Shown here in pieces: positions 49,811-63,500 of a DNA stretch of 64,000 bases (the stretch's first letter is position 1; each line of letters begins with the position of its first letter). The position numbers and the translations under genes are program-made. Source of the stretch: Homalodisca vitripennis (lineage: Eukaryota; Arthropoda; Insecta; Hemiptera; Cicadellidae); the NCBI RefSeq assembly GCF_021130785.1, contig NW_025776242.1, positions 310,001-374,000 of the forward strand, read 5' to 3'. The notes beneath the pieces are model-generated. The model had not been told where the DNA came from and searched no databases. It saw only the letters and a program-made list of their open reading frames with translations.

Positions 49811-52150
49811 ATAAATACTTGTATTCAATTTAGTGCTGTACAGTACAGAATGAAGTAGAAATTATTAGGCAACGTTATCACAACAATAAAAAAATTATAG
49901 ATTGGTTACATAACCTCATCTTGTGTAATAATGTGTTAAAATGTATTGAAGAGACCACCTTGCACTGGCATGAATTTTAATTTACAGTATAATGCGAATA
50001 AGAACATGGATATTAATATAAAAGTGGACTGGACTGGACGATTGCTATCAAAATTCGTGGCATAATCCAACAATGACAACCATATCTTTTAAAATCACCT
50101 ATTATTAATTTTCGTTAAGCAATGAATGCGCAAATATATGCCGCTGCCATACGCAATAACTTGCCTGCAGCGGTATAATCCTTACTAACTCATAACGTAC
50201 AAGTTACATAAGCTTTGAATGGCTTGTGTAACTTTATAAGCGTTGTTCCACGAACTTTGGAGAAGATGGAGTAGAGTTAGAGGCTTATGGGCAATTTTGT
50301 GCAGCTCGTCTTATTGAAAGATAAAACGATGTCTGCATCGTTTATTACTTACGCAATCAGTTATTGCTTACTGAACTAAGTGTTGATTTTGGTGCTGGAG
50401 AATATATTCAGGCTATATGCCTTTTAAAAGCAGCTATGTAGATTAATTAGAGGTTTTTAATGATAAAATAGATAATGTTTATGAAAGCAAGTGAGTATTT
50501 ACTAATGTTAAGTTACTTGATAGACCAACAATTGAATGAAATGAAAAAAAACAATAATTATAAAATTTAAATTTAGTTATCAAAATACGAGTAGTATAAG
50601 CTGAATGGAATCTACCTGTATGTATGTATGTACCAAACCTCTATTTTTATTTATCCAGTCTTGACTACTTACATTTTTTTTTAATTAATGAAGCAAACGA
50701 TAATGCAATGACAGATTTAAATGAACACATTTATATTTAGATTATTGTATAAATTCATTATTCATACAGTTTTATTAATGTTGTTCGGACTATATTTATG
50801 TAAACTTTATAGTTATAGAAATAACACTTTTTAACTACATAATTCATGAAAAAATTATTTTAAAGGCGGAGTAAATTATATGATCTAAGCTAAAAGTCCT
50901 GTGTACGTTACAGGTGTCCATATTGATAAAATGTCGCTGATAAATATACAAAATTTGTCGGCCAGGAAAACAGATCACTCTACAAAAAGTAGCCCATTAT
51001 AGAAATAGAATGAAATATTAAGAATATATGTATATTTTATTACTAAAACGCAGTTAATGCCATTACTTAATTACTGTAGAAAAATTCAAATTCACAATAT
51101 TACAATTTATTACGGAGAGGATTCTTGCAGGATTATTAATTATTTCTGTATTTCTAGATACATTCAGAACTGTTAAAGTCTTTTAGTCCTACAAAGTTTT
51201 GCAATATATTTTTAAATTATTTTGATCTAAAATGAATGAAATGATTTATTTAGCATATACTTTCGTTTAAGTAAAAATAGCCGGGATACCACAAAACCAA
51301 CTAAATTGCTTATTCATTGCATAAAACTAATCTTCTATATTCAAACAAAATGTTATGGTTATAATAGGTTATTATTTGATAACATAATTTCGGGCATTTA
51401 CCACTCTCATATTGTAAGTAGATATCATGCTGCATTATTCATTATTTTAAATTCTTACAATGCAGAAAATTATATACCACACACAGTTTAAATTTACAAA
51501 ACTATAACTAATAGTTAAAAGTGGAATGTAAATCTTTAAACACGGAATAAGTAATATAATAAAGGTTAAAAAATAATAAACATAACATGCAGTTTTATTC
51601 TTAATAGAGTTCAATATATAGTTTATTGTATCGTACCAACCAGTCTATAAAACATCCTAACCATCAGCTAGACTAAATGTCATACTAATATTTCACTATG
51701 TTAAGAATTGGACTTTATTAACGCTTGTTTTTCCACCCCTTCCCTTCACTTTTATCAATTAAAAATATTATTTTTAATTAATTATACATATTTAGCAAAT
51801 GATCTAATATCCAAATTTAGATATTTATTTTTATTTAGATTTTGTTAAAAGAATTGTTATTGATTTCTTTTTTTAAAATATGGTACTGGAACCTACTAGA
51901 GAGTATTTAGTATATTATGGATGTATAAAACGTTAATCAAGGGGTGGTAGATCAAGCGTTACATTTTATCAATTACATTTTTTACAACGCTATCACATAT
52001 ATTAAATACAAATAAGTCCGACATATATATTATTTAAACTTTTAAACACAATATATTACAGTAAAGGCTTAAACGCCTTTAAGTGACAATAGCTTATAAC
52101 AATGTGAAAGCTGAAATTTTTTGCAGCCATTTGTAAAAACAAACAAAAGG
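49811..52150. other. AT-rich spacer, nothing recognised
   Basis: About 2.3 kb after module B with no supported gene, transposon end or repeat. A hairpin-forming TAAAGGC..GCCTTTA near 52064 lies close to the next element's 3' end. Confidence 0.5.
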
Positions 52151-52766
52151 CAAAGTTAGGGCCTCATGGCCCTTTTTTACACTTAACCTGTCTGATCAAT
52201 AATTATTAACATATATAAACCAAATTAATATTAACACTAATCTACCTTACTAAATACATTAAATTAAACATTAATCTAAACACTAAAAAATTATAAATAT
52301 GATACTTCTAAATAAAAATATAATTATACAATCATAACACAAAATAATATTACAACTTCCATTTTTAATAAGAACCAAAAACTATAATTAATACCTAATA
52401 ACAATAATTTATAAATATATAATAAGAATATTTTTGAAATAAATAATATATACGCAGTTTTGTCTCACTCACACTCCTCACACACAATGCCAGCACCACA
52501 CCCACAGACCCCTAGGACGGACCCGCCCCGACCAACCGTTCATGGTACAAACGTCTCAGTGCCGCCACAAACCGCGGATCTCTCTCAATTGAAGTAATTT
52601 CTGGGGGGAGGGAGTTCCACAGACGACAACCCATCACTTGAAAAGATCTTTCAAATACTACAGTCCTGTGTTGGGGCATTCTTGTTAAAAATTTGCTCGT
52701 TTGTAACAAGCAAGGCGAAGTAACAGTTCCCTCTCTACCTTGTTTTGAGACGTTAAAATGAATCAT
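52150..52766 (-). pseudogene. 5'-truncated non-LTR retrotransposon 3' end
   Basis: On the minus strand an open frame of 84 codons (52512-52766) reads TRMPQHRTVVFERSF, then GCRLWNSLPPEI and RFVAALRRL. This is the last conserved block of ORF2 in CR1/jockey-type elements. The frame closes with TAG and is followed by an AT-rich 3' region with a GGGCC..GGCCC hairpin near 52161-52174. The 5' end is cut just above 52766. The reverse-transcriptase core is absent. It is a different element from 47726-49180, because its C-terminal block has distinct residues and the opposite orientation. Confidence 0.75.
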
Positions 52767-52814
52767 TTGTGTCTCACGTTAGTGAGATTTAGTGAATGTG
52801 GAATCCTTGAATGT

Positions 52815-53005
52815 CTAGTTAATGTAAGTTATACAGCCACTGAAGTTGAAGCAGTTTGTAACGTACTCAGACCAGCAACAATGTAGGTTGGAATTTTTCT
52901 AATGTGACAGGGTAAATTTATGTAACCTAGTGCATGTCTAGTTAACGTAAGTTACACAGACTCTGGGCTTGAAGCGGTTTGTCACGTACTCAGTCTAAAA
53001 ATAAA
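52815..53005. repeat. Diverged direct repeat, ~131-bp period
   Basis: GTCTAGTTAAYGTAAGTTA..-GTACTCAG occurs at about 52815-52873 and again at about 52945-53005, roughly 80 % alike. Confidence 0.75.
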
Positions 53006-55107
53006 GCACAGACCAATTTGCCTAACGTTATAAGATAAATTCAGTTCAGCTTGGATATTTTACACTTCCAGAAAGAGCTCTGTTCGTCCCCATCACTATG
53101 AAAATTGGATATAATCTAGAGGTGGCTGCCCGGAGTCTATGCATATCTCGTATTAAATTTTCATCATGCATCAATAGGATGGAGTATTATACTACAGGAA
53201 TTTATCCGTCTTAAGAATAAATAATCTCATTGTAATAGGATTGTATAGATTACTGGATGTTACATTTCTTTGAAGTAAGCATTGTTTGCATACTTTCCTT
53301 AGGTACATCAATGTGAATTCCTTTTTTTATCTTTGAAATAAAAACAAACTACGAAGGACAAATCTGTGTAAACATACAAACTTTCAACTTCTAGTTAATT
53401 ACTAGTTACATACCCTAAATAAAGGTACAAAAACTGAAAAGTCTGATTTCGAAAGCTCCTGAAATTGAAAAATTAATTAACGGTGATACACTCATAGATT
53501 CACATCTGTGGTAGCTACGGTCTCTTAGAGAATTCGGCCTATGTAATATCCAGCTTCCGGCAGTGCCCAACCTCTGCAACATCCGGCTTCTGGAAGCTCT
53601 CTTAATTTTTAGATTCTGGACCATGAGGCTCTTAGATTCTGTGATCTTCTTTGTCTTATCGAATCATTTCATAATTCTTGAATAAATTAAATTTAAATTT
53701 AACTATTTTAATTATCAAATTTTTTTTGTTAATTAAATTGCATAATCGTTAATTATGAAACCTAACATTAAAATCTATCCCGCCATATCCTAGGTCACAC
53801 GATGCTACATTTAAAAGTAAACAGAGTATGCAACCGTAACCGTACAAAGTTACAAACAAGGGTTAATGAAGAATTTTGGCGGAAAATAGGGATTGTTCTT
53901 ACTGCGTGTGGTGGCGATATTTTCCTTCACTATTCACGTGCGATAATCCTGCTTGGATCAGGAAACTTTGACACTCTAAAGATTTGACGTGATTGCGAAA
54001 GACACGTTGTAGAATAACTTCCAAATGTTTACGTGATTAGTGTATTTAAAATTATTTTATCACATAGCATGTAAACTCCATTACTTTTTTCTTGTGACGT
54101 TTATAGTACTTTGAAATTTTCTAATTACGTCTATGTCATAAATTAGGCCGATTGTAAAATATCTGAAAAAGTAGGAGTTTATTAGGAGAAATTGAAGGGG
54201 TTTATTAAGTGTAGTAATGTTTAAACAATTTAATTCAATATATGTATAGGTTATGACATTTTAACAAGTACTAATTAAGAATGATTTTACACGATAATTA
54301 AATTAAATTTACTTTTAGTTGAATAAAAGTTTGAAATAAAATTGTTATACAATTTTATTTACAGTAGTTAGCGGCACTCGGAAATTACCGGGAATGGGTT
54401 GATTTTAGTCAAAGATATTTAATTTTATTCAATTAGTTTGTAAATGAATTGCCGCTGGAAATCCAATCTCGGTAAAGCGTCCACTTCCCACTTTTGCCAA
54501 AGCGTGACGTAACTAGCTGGCCACTTCCATTTAGGCTTATAACGCTTAGATATTTATAAACACTTACACTATTTATTGTTGCATACCTATTAATGAGTAA
54601 AAGAGGTACCTAGTTGTTTGTAATACATGTTTAAAGTTTATAGCATTAATATATTGGGTAGTTATTGAATGAAATAGATGCTTAGTTCTAGTGTAAGATC
54701 CAGTTATTAAATAGTAAACATAAAGACTGTAACTCATATTTCACAATAATTGTTTTTAATTTCGAATGAAAGAATATAAAAAATATTTCTTTAATACTTT
54801 ACTCGGTAATATCTAAATTGTAGATTCTCCACTAAATAGTAAATTAATAAAACTCCATGTTTTTTAAAAATAGATATATGCTAATGGTTTTATTGTAAAG
54901 TAAAATTAAAACAATATTTGTCTCTAAAGTTAAAAACCCACATATAATATAGAAAGAGATTATATACAACCGAAGTTAACCAAAACCGTCTTTTTTTAAG
55001 ATATGATTTTAAATTTGTTTGAAAACCCTTATAAAAAGTAAGAATGTGACAGTTTCACCTGACAGTGTGTTAACGTGCAGGTGGAGTCTCACTGACACTT
55101 TACTGCA
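53006..55107. other. AT-rich spacer, nothing recognised
   Basis: About 2.1 kb with short open frames only. The stretch 53500-53600 has an internal imperfect repeat (GCTTCCGG/GCTTCTGG). None supports a gene. Confidence 0.5.
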
Positions 55108-55125
55108 TTGTATTTCACTGCAGTC

Positions 55126-55195
55126 GGTAAAGTTCACTTGTCAATAATGCCCCTATTGTCTGAACTTCAAACCCCTGAGGTTTTGTTAACCAGGG
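55126..55195 (+). other. Candidate internal exon
   Basis: A TATTTCACTGCAG acceptor precedes 70 nt open in one frame (GKVHLSIMPLLSELQTPEV..), which ends in CAGG/GTAAGA, a near-consensus donor. No neighbouring exon can be joined by eye and the peptide matches nothing I recognise. Confidence 0.25.
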
Positions 55196-58100
55196 TAAGA
55201 TACACACCTTACAATATATCAAGTGTTTCTTCGTCTTCAATCTCAGTGGTACATTCGTTAAAGATGCATCTAGTTTTTATTCGTAACCAATAAACACTTA
55301 TCACGGTAATTTGTTAGTATTTAAGTTTATTATTTCATTAATATTACTTTATTAAAATAGACTTGGATGTACAACATACTTCTATGGAAACGATAGTTGG
55401 GGATAAAAACGATACAGCTATTAAAATAAAGACGGGCGCAAATAGCAGAACCATTCTTAAGTTATATTAAACTGAATACGTTTAAACCTGTATTACAATT
55501 CGTGGTTACTATTTTGTGTCGGCTCTGTAGATCACAGGAAATGACATTTTATTCCTTCGAAAATATGCTTGAAACTAATAAACATTACAGTATTTTATAA
55601 ACAAACAGTATTTGATTTAGCAGTCTTCTCAACATAGCAAATATTGAAGATTATAACCATTGGTTTATTGTGTAAAAACATTAGTACTTATTAGTTTTTT
55701 TGTGTTACTAGATGACTTATTCTTTACCTAGCCAAACAAAATATTACTGAATAAATTCATAAGGTGTTGGGGTTTAATCACTTTAAAATTCTTTATTTAT
55801 TCCGATAACTATCCAATATTGTATCTCTATAAACTGAAAATATGTATTACAAACAAGTAAGTACCTTTTTACCCATTATTAGGTATCCAAAAATAAAATA
55901 ATATGTACTTAATAATATAATAATTCATTTAAATGCTATGAAACGTTTATCATATATGTAAATAATGTTTTTTGGACCTTTTCACGGCACTCGTATTCTT
56001 TACATTATTACTAGCACTTACCCGTTGATTATAAATATGATAATATGTCAACGAAAATAGTTGCAACTAAATAATTTTATTGTGAATTACTCTTTTAAGT
56101 TTGCTGTTACTGTGCAAAGAATTATTAATATTGCTAAAAAATTTATAATTGTGCACCCTTAACGTATTAAAATATCTCTCACAAATTAAAATATCATTTT
56201 ATTACTTAAATAAAATGAATATATTGAACGGTAAAAAGTATAAATAAAGCCCCTTCATATTACGCCATACTTCATCTGTTTCTTTGTTCCTTATGGATTG
56301 CGGTGATGATTCCTAAGGCTGATTGTGTGGGGTTCTTTGAATGACAAAATATTGTTTAATACTCATTTCATTTATGCTGTATTTATTGGATTGATGCTAT
56401 ACAGCAGGTATTGCATTTTAAAAACCATAACGATGCTAAAGGTGGCAAACAACACATAAGGTATATAACAGCTATTTAATTAGTTTAAAAAATAGTTTTG
56501 GCTGTTTGAAAGGAGAGCGTTTCATTCCTATTCAGAAGCAGGCTGTGATTATCCATTGCGATTTTATCATTGCCATCATAATTACTACAATCAATAATAA
56601 AAGTTATATTTATATTTCTATGCATAATTATTGGGTATAATTAGCCTTTAAAATTTCCCCAAAATGTCATTTATACTGTAACAAAAATGGTTTATATATA
56701 GTACGTGTCCAACCACAGAGGTTGGCTCAGTCATATATATAAACACTAATTAGTGCACAATTTATAATGTATCCACAGCTGGACAAAAATTTGTTTCCTT
56801 TGTAGTTGTTTTATATGTCCATCTGACAGGAATACATCTAAAAACTGACAGGAGCTATACATTTAAAAACCTGAAAGCAACCTCAGCAAAGCCTGTTACA
56901 AGATTATCATATTTATTATCTGTTATCCTAGTTATCTGCATCTTAATTATAGAGTATATTTGAGAGTAAAAATTATTTTACCTAATCGTAAATTTTTTTA
57001 TGTTTGGTTTTAATATCTGATATATTATATCTCAAGTTAAATTAAACTAAATACTCCTTTTAATTTATTCTGTACTCAAACCACTTTAATTTTCAATCTT
57101 ACATCCACGCCAGGTTAAAAATTTAAAAGCATACGAATAACTGATACTACTTTATAAAACAGACACAAGTTAAAGATTATAATAATTTATAAAGATTATA
57201 TTGTCGTTTGTTGTTGTAAAATATGTGTTGGAGATATCTGCGCGACCAATGAATGATTTATTAATGAGGTGGTCTTGTAGAATAGCCCACAATGACTTCC
57301 ACTTGAGTTTAATAGGTTTCCTACATAGGAAATAGAATTTTAAATAATGCAGTGGGGTCAAGGGTCATAGATAATTTTAAACTTAGCTACCCTACTTCTT
57401 GCCAAATGGCATCCGGCCAGTGATTGGAAAAACTTTCGCTCTCTTTTTTCTTATCGCTTTGCTCCTGACATTTTCATTACAAGAAGAAGAATAATGTATC
57501 TAAAAATTACTATTATATTTATAATTTACAACTGCAGCACTGATATTTCATTAATATCTAAACTCACCTAAACTGTACTACAATGATACATACACAATAA
57601 AGTTTTCTTAGTTCACTGAGATTTCACTAAAGTCGTGTAATAGTAATAATATTTGAACCTCCAGTAATGATGTAATGGTTTGGATATTAATTAGAAGCAA
57701 CACTGTAAAGAGCAACTGAATATATTTTGTCAAATTAGACATTTAATTATTTATTAAAATTACCAAAGAGCAGAGTAAATAGATGAACATACCTTTTATT
57801 TTTATTTCTTGAACTGTGAAATTCCAACGAGAAGCCTGAAAATATTTTTACTTAGTGAATGTGTTAATGAAATATATGTTGAAGTATTATTTATTTAGTG
57901 AATAAGTCAATTGTACACTTAGCTCTTTATGTTACATTGTCAGGTGAAATCATACATCTCAAAAATTAAGGATGCATATTTTTTATTTTTTGAACCTAAT
58001 TATTTCGGAAAATATGGAAAAGGCAAAGAAAAAAATCTTAAAACCGTAACCTAGCATTCAAGAAGCTGTCAATATTTCATTTGTTTCTTCGTATGCCTTT

Positions 58101-59086
58101 CAGTAAGTTTTGATAACAAACTGAAGTGCAGACTTTAAAAACTTCATAAAGGTATTCGAGGAGCAATGAATTTCAACTACAGTTGTTCAGCTTTACGATG
58201 AGTTATTGATGAAAGAAATCCAATTTCCGCCTAATAAGGTAAGAAATTAACCCACAGGCCTTAAATTTGATATAAATCTCTGCATCTACTATAATTAAAT
58301 CGATGTTTCATATGGTAAGCATCGGTCTGTTGGAAGTCCTGATTTTTAATAAAAAAAGTAAATTTCTTTACATTGGTATTATGAGTGACCATATCGGTAA
58401 CGAGGTACAGACTAAACAAATTTATAACAGGTAAAGGTTACAGTTTGCAGTCTTCAGTTACTTTGTTGGATTGATTAGTTTCATGCAAAGCTTTCGCATC
58501 TGTTTTAACCTGCATTGTCACATGCTAAACAATAAAGAGCCATTTACCACTTAAAAGTTACGGGGATTACAGATTGATAAGGGGTGGATTAAAAGTACGA
58601 TTGATAAGGGGTGGATTTCAAAATAATGGTAAATACTTTGTGTTTTAGTACAAATATTATATTAGTTGTGAACGAAATTTCAAACACAGGTCAGAACATG
58701 ATAACCGTGTGATAATATTCAATTTACTGCTTAACATAGAAACAACACTTATGTTCTTATACGTGTGCTTGCATATTCTTAAAATAGTGCCCTTACAACG
58801 GAAGAAGGATTTCAAATCATTTAAATATTAAATATTTTTATCACTGGAGAATTCAGCTCCTGTGTGTAAGATGTACAATGAAATTAATTTATTAAATTTA
58901 TAAAGTCTAGCGCTGTAATATTACAATGAATTTATAACATTATTATAAATTCATTAAACCTCATTAGGTTTAATTGACTTAGGTTTAGTTGATGACCTAG
59001 TTGATGGAGAAAGCAGAATTCCTTTACTGTATTATTTATCTTACTGTACTTTTTATCTTACTGTATAAACGACGCTGTTCGAATAA
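55196..59086. other. AT-rich spacer, nothing recognised
   Basis: Nearly 4 kb without a supported gene, element terminus or sizeable repeat. A short perfect direct repeat (GATAAGGGGTGGATT) occurs at about 58576 and 58603. Confidence 0.45.
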
Positions 59087-59257
59087 TTAGTTTGAACTGG
59101 TATAAATTGGTCCATTAGGAGTAAATCTTTCAGGCCAGGATGTTGTCCGATGTGGATCGAACGAGAAGCCTCCCACACTAACCGGAGATATAACATTGTT
59201 GACTTCCCATTTTCTCCAAGTTAATCTTAAAATATCGTTTCGTCGTTGACCTTTCAT
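59087..59257 (-). CDS. 56-codon ATG-initiated small ORF, unknown
   Basis: The minus strand has an in-frame stop, then ATG at 59257 and a frame ending with TAA at 59087. The peptide starts MKGQRRNDILRL and contains SVGGFSFDPHRTT and WPERFTPNGPIY. It is Pro, Gly and aromatic rich and unlike the Leu/Ile/Lys-dominated chance frames around it. The DNA here is less AT-rich with several CpGs. There is no signal peptide or known domain. A second minus-strand frame (..HPGLKDLLLMDQFIP) is also open, which weakens the case. It could be an exon or a transposon fragment. Confidence 0.25.
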   Translation of the reverse strand: MKGQRRNDILRLTWRKWEVNNVISPVSVGGFSFDPHRTTSWPERFTPNGPIYTSSN

Positions 59258-61281
59258 ACTTTCGTCAAGATTTTCTTATAATATTGTTTGGGTTTGTTTT
59301 CCTTAACATTTCCAAATACCTTTTTTTATAAGAAACGCAGTTTAACATTTTGTCAGTGGAAACTCTCAAGGATGTTCGTCGAGAAACACAGTTTAAGTAA
59401 GTATTGTATCGAGTACAAGATTATAACGTAATGAATAATAAAATAAAAACCAGAAAATAAATACAGAAACTGCTAATTTTTTAATTATCTTCAAAATTCC
59501 TTATCCGTATGTGATAATGAAATATGAAGGTACATAAATATGAGGTACATATACCCTCATATTTTTTCACCATTGACAGTGCACCAATTTTCTATATATA
59601 AGTAATGAATTTCTGTAAGCCCCGGACAGTGGTATTGTCACATAAGTTATTGGAACTGTTAACCCACTTACCTGAAATGAAAGTAAAAACAATCAGAATA
59701 CTCAAAAATGTATTCAATGAAAACTATATGCTTCATATTCAAATATTAACTACCTATATAATCGATGCCTCAAATGAAAAACAAAAAAGATGATTGAAAT
59801 TCTTTATCAATATTTTATTTAAAAAACATTCTAAATAAATTAGTAATCATATTTAAAAAAATAGTTACAATGTACTGTAAAAATAGACACTTCATTTACA
59901 TTAAAACCTGTTAAAATATTTTATAAACTACGCAAGCATTGTTTTCGGCGTTTCCGGTTTTCTAAGTCAATTTAAATCAAATTACTTCAAGAAAATTTGG
60001 TCATTAAGCATAGTAAGTAGCAGCTTTCGCCATTAATTTGTATTGCAGCGAATTATAAAAAAATATAAGATGACATTTTTTCTCTCTTTAAGATACATAT
60101 TTAGAAGTAGCTGAGCGTCAGAGAATTGTAACCATTCACAAGGATGGAAAATATTCAATTTTATCTCTTTGTCTCTCCGCTAGGTACTCTAGAACAAACC
60201 GACTTGACTTAAAATTATTTTAAGGAACTTTCATTTCGATATAGGCAGCCCCGTATTTTATGATGACGAATATCACGGCTGAGCGTTAATTCGGCCATCT
60301 GAAAAAGATGAGATATAATGTATCTGAAAAATTAGTGTCATGAGCATGGGGGCAAGATAATACACAACTTGTGATGCCGTGGTATTATCTTATACAGTAG
60401 TCAATATTTACCTAGTCCTGTGAGTGTGTTCTTTGAAATTTTAAAACCCACTCACAGAGATGGATCTCACGTATCGTTTTAATTTTTATTTTAATCAGCA
60501 GGATGTATCTCATTGTTAGGACCCTATATATTTATTATAAAACACTAAATCTCGAGGATACCAAAGAGACATTGTTTCCAACAGTGCTTTTGTAAGATAT
60601 ATAAAAATGACTTAGTGAGTAAAAATTTCTGTTCTCATGACAGCTAACAATAACCGTGTGTTATTTCTCATAGTTTGACTTTCTTGAAAAGAAAATATAA
60701 TTATTAAATTTACCTATTGACTCGGATGGAATATTGATTATTATATGCCAAGAAATATGTGGATATATAATCCAAAATTCATTAAGAACAGCTTGGCAGG
60801 CTGAGGGTATTGAGCTCCTCTTGACATATTGAGATCAATTATCCACTACGCTGAGTGATTGGCAGTTCGGTATACTCTAGAACCACGTTACTCATATCTC
60901 ATTAGCTAACAAGAGTGATTAGCTTAATCATACTGCAGCAACTGTCACTTATGTGGTATAGTCTTGAAGACGTGATTAGTATTTAGAAATAGTAATTAAA
61001 CTAGGATTAATTTTTTACTTTCATTCCTCGTAATTTTACAGTAGTGTTACTTAATGATTGTTTTTTAACTACGCTTATTTTTTTAGAAAACTCCCACTAA
61101 AGGAAATGAAATGTTGTGGTAACCCTGAGACCAACAACTAGCCAGGTGGATAGACATAGTTAATTGATCATACCCTAAACATAGTTTGGTTGTTTTACCG
61201 TTTCAAACTTTTTTAATTTTTTATGTGTGTGTAAGGGAAAGTCTATAATATCGTCTCTTTCAAAGTTTTGGTAGTAAAAAA
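59258..61281. other. AT-rich spacer with one dispersed-repeat signature
   Basis: No gene is supported. At 60108-60290 two GCTGAGCGTYA motifs about 180 bp apart around a TTTGTCTCTC stretch echo the arrangement at 4654-4835 in module A. Confidence 0.45.
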
Positions 61282-62239
61282 TAACGTTGGTTACAACTCA
61301 TTGATTAATACAAACAAGAATAAATTGCAATAGAAAATAATGCAATGATTACTGCACAATGAAATATTCAATTTATTGATTTTTTCCTTATCCTGCCTTC
61401 TTCATTATCAGAAATTTCCTACGAGTGTTCCAGCTTTTGCTGCAAAACAATGAAATATTCTGGGAAAAACAAAACGTTGTAAGCTTGCAAATTTAATAAA
61501 ACCCTTTGTTAAGAGCTAATGCCCCAAATTAGAGCCAGTTTTTTGTTGCCAGAACCTGCTCTAGACTTTCCCACGTGTGGTAAGTACATTCATAATTACT
61601 TTTATACATTTTACGGTTTTTAACTTTTAAATATTTACATATTTAGCTGTTTAGTAACTTATATTAAACGTGGAATAGAAATATTATTATTATTTTAAAA
61701 CAATTCTAAATCTTTTCGAGACGATTAGCAATCTTTCCATGGATAAAAAACTTTAATTTCTAAAATATATAAAAAAACGATTTATCCAAATTGGTCAGCC
61801 GTTTTCAAAATTAAACTTGTAGCAACCTATTTAGCAATGAAGTTTATTTATAAAACTAAATAATGTTTGAGATTACATGAAAAATCATAAGTTGAAAAAT
61901 AAGTTTCTATACCATATTTTTAATATGACTTTCTTAATGGTTTTAACCGCTTTATATCAACTAATCCTACCATTTATGTATGCAATCAAGTATTTTTCAA
62001 GATTAATCTGTTATAATTAATACGTACATATGTTTGACAATCTACGTGACATTTGGAGTTGACCAATACTTTATTTTTCATTCTGTCTCATTTATATTTT
62101 AAGTTGAACTTAAAAAGATTACAGCATTTTAAATACAGATTGTATTACACCTGACATGAGATAGTAATTATGTACCCACCTAAAATGCTGGAGGGTACAT
62201 TTTAGTATATGTTTAATCTTATAGTCTGCTTGCAAATGG

Positions 62240-62450
62240 CTACATTCACCTTTCCACTGCAGCCTAACCTTCCGAATTCCCTTGGTTTCTAGAAGTAAGT
62301 GGAGACGAAAAGGAACACTCACACGAGCACACACGTGCACACGTCACAATTGTTACGACACATAAACGAACACCATCGTTACGAGCCCCCAGTTTGCAAA
62401 CGCAGAAACGCTAGAGAAATATTACAAGAAAACACAAAAGGATACACTCT
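62240..62450 (-). other. Conserved CA-rich island, copy C
   Basis: Counterpart of A 9690-9905. The minus-strand frame without ATG is longer here (62119-62340) but its differences from A are mainly amino-acid changing. Confidence 0.35.
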
Positions 62451-62648
62451 CTCTCTTAGATTATGAATTAATTCGTAAACTATTGAACTCAAATAATAAT
62501 TTCTAAAAAGAGTAATTAAAGTTATTAAATTAAGTCTGTTAAAGTTTCTCAAGTACAAATATACTCTAAAAATTAATAATATCGAACCATTCTGAAACAA
62601 CCATTGTAGTAAAATTAACTATATATTTTAATTAAAACAATACATTAC

Positions 62649-62715
62649 CTAGTGTATGTGTAGTGTGTGTATTAGTGTGAGTGGGGCGACCTCCTGCCAC
62701 ATAGACCGCATCACC
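62649..62715 (-). other. Candidate 67-nt exon, copy C
   Basis: Same length and same acceptor and donor signals as A and B; one difference from A. Confidence 0.35.
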
Positions 62716-62870
62716 CTGGAACAATCAGAAAAAAAAATACTATATATTGTAATAAAACATTGCAGTTGATATATTATGAACGTTTAAGAATATGGCGTTC
62801 CCAAAAAGTAATTTGAGTAAGGTAATATCTTTGAAAGCTTTATATATTGAAAGAATGTGTTGGTAAACAT

Positions 62871-63500
62871 TAATTCAAACAATAATGCGTAAGCTTAGGT
62901 GTTATATGATGAGATAAATATAGTATACCTGAAAGTGTTGTGTAGTGAAGAATTATTTGTAGTAGTTAACTGTAGTTCTACACGCACTCACTCATTCACA
63001 CTTTTTTCCATTCAACCAACTTTCATACTTTGCATGTTTGGCAACACACGTGAAGAAGTGTTATATGATGAGAAGTGTCACAGAGAGGACGTCGGATCAA
63101 CGCAGGACCGAGGCCACCTGAAAATAATCAGAACAAAACTCTCGAATCACAAATATGATACAAATAAGTTGCCTATTTCAATCCTTTAAACGTATGGCAT
63201 AATGCTGTAACAATCTAGACATATGACCAAAACAGTTGTTTCAGAATGGCGTGATAACTTATATCTCACATGTTTAGAAGACTTACGGTACTGAAGTTTC
63301 CCCCATTGAGTACCTAAAGTAAATCTGTATGCTGAAAAAAACAATCAGAATATTATTACAATTGTCCTTGTAAATCATGCACCTTAAAGTGGGTTATTAC
63401 TATTAAAGGTACATACGTATATTCTATATAACGAGTAGAACTAGATCTTAAATGCATGATATGAACATGATTTATACATAATAAATAATTATACTTTAAA
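62871..63500. repeat. Conserved island, copy C
   Basis: Counterpart of A 10321-10980 but visibly more diverged than A is from B. Confidence 0.75.
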
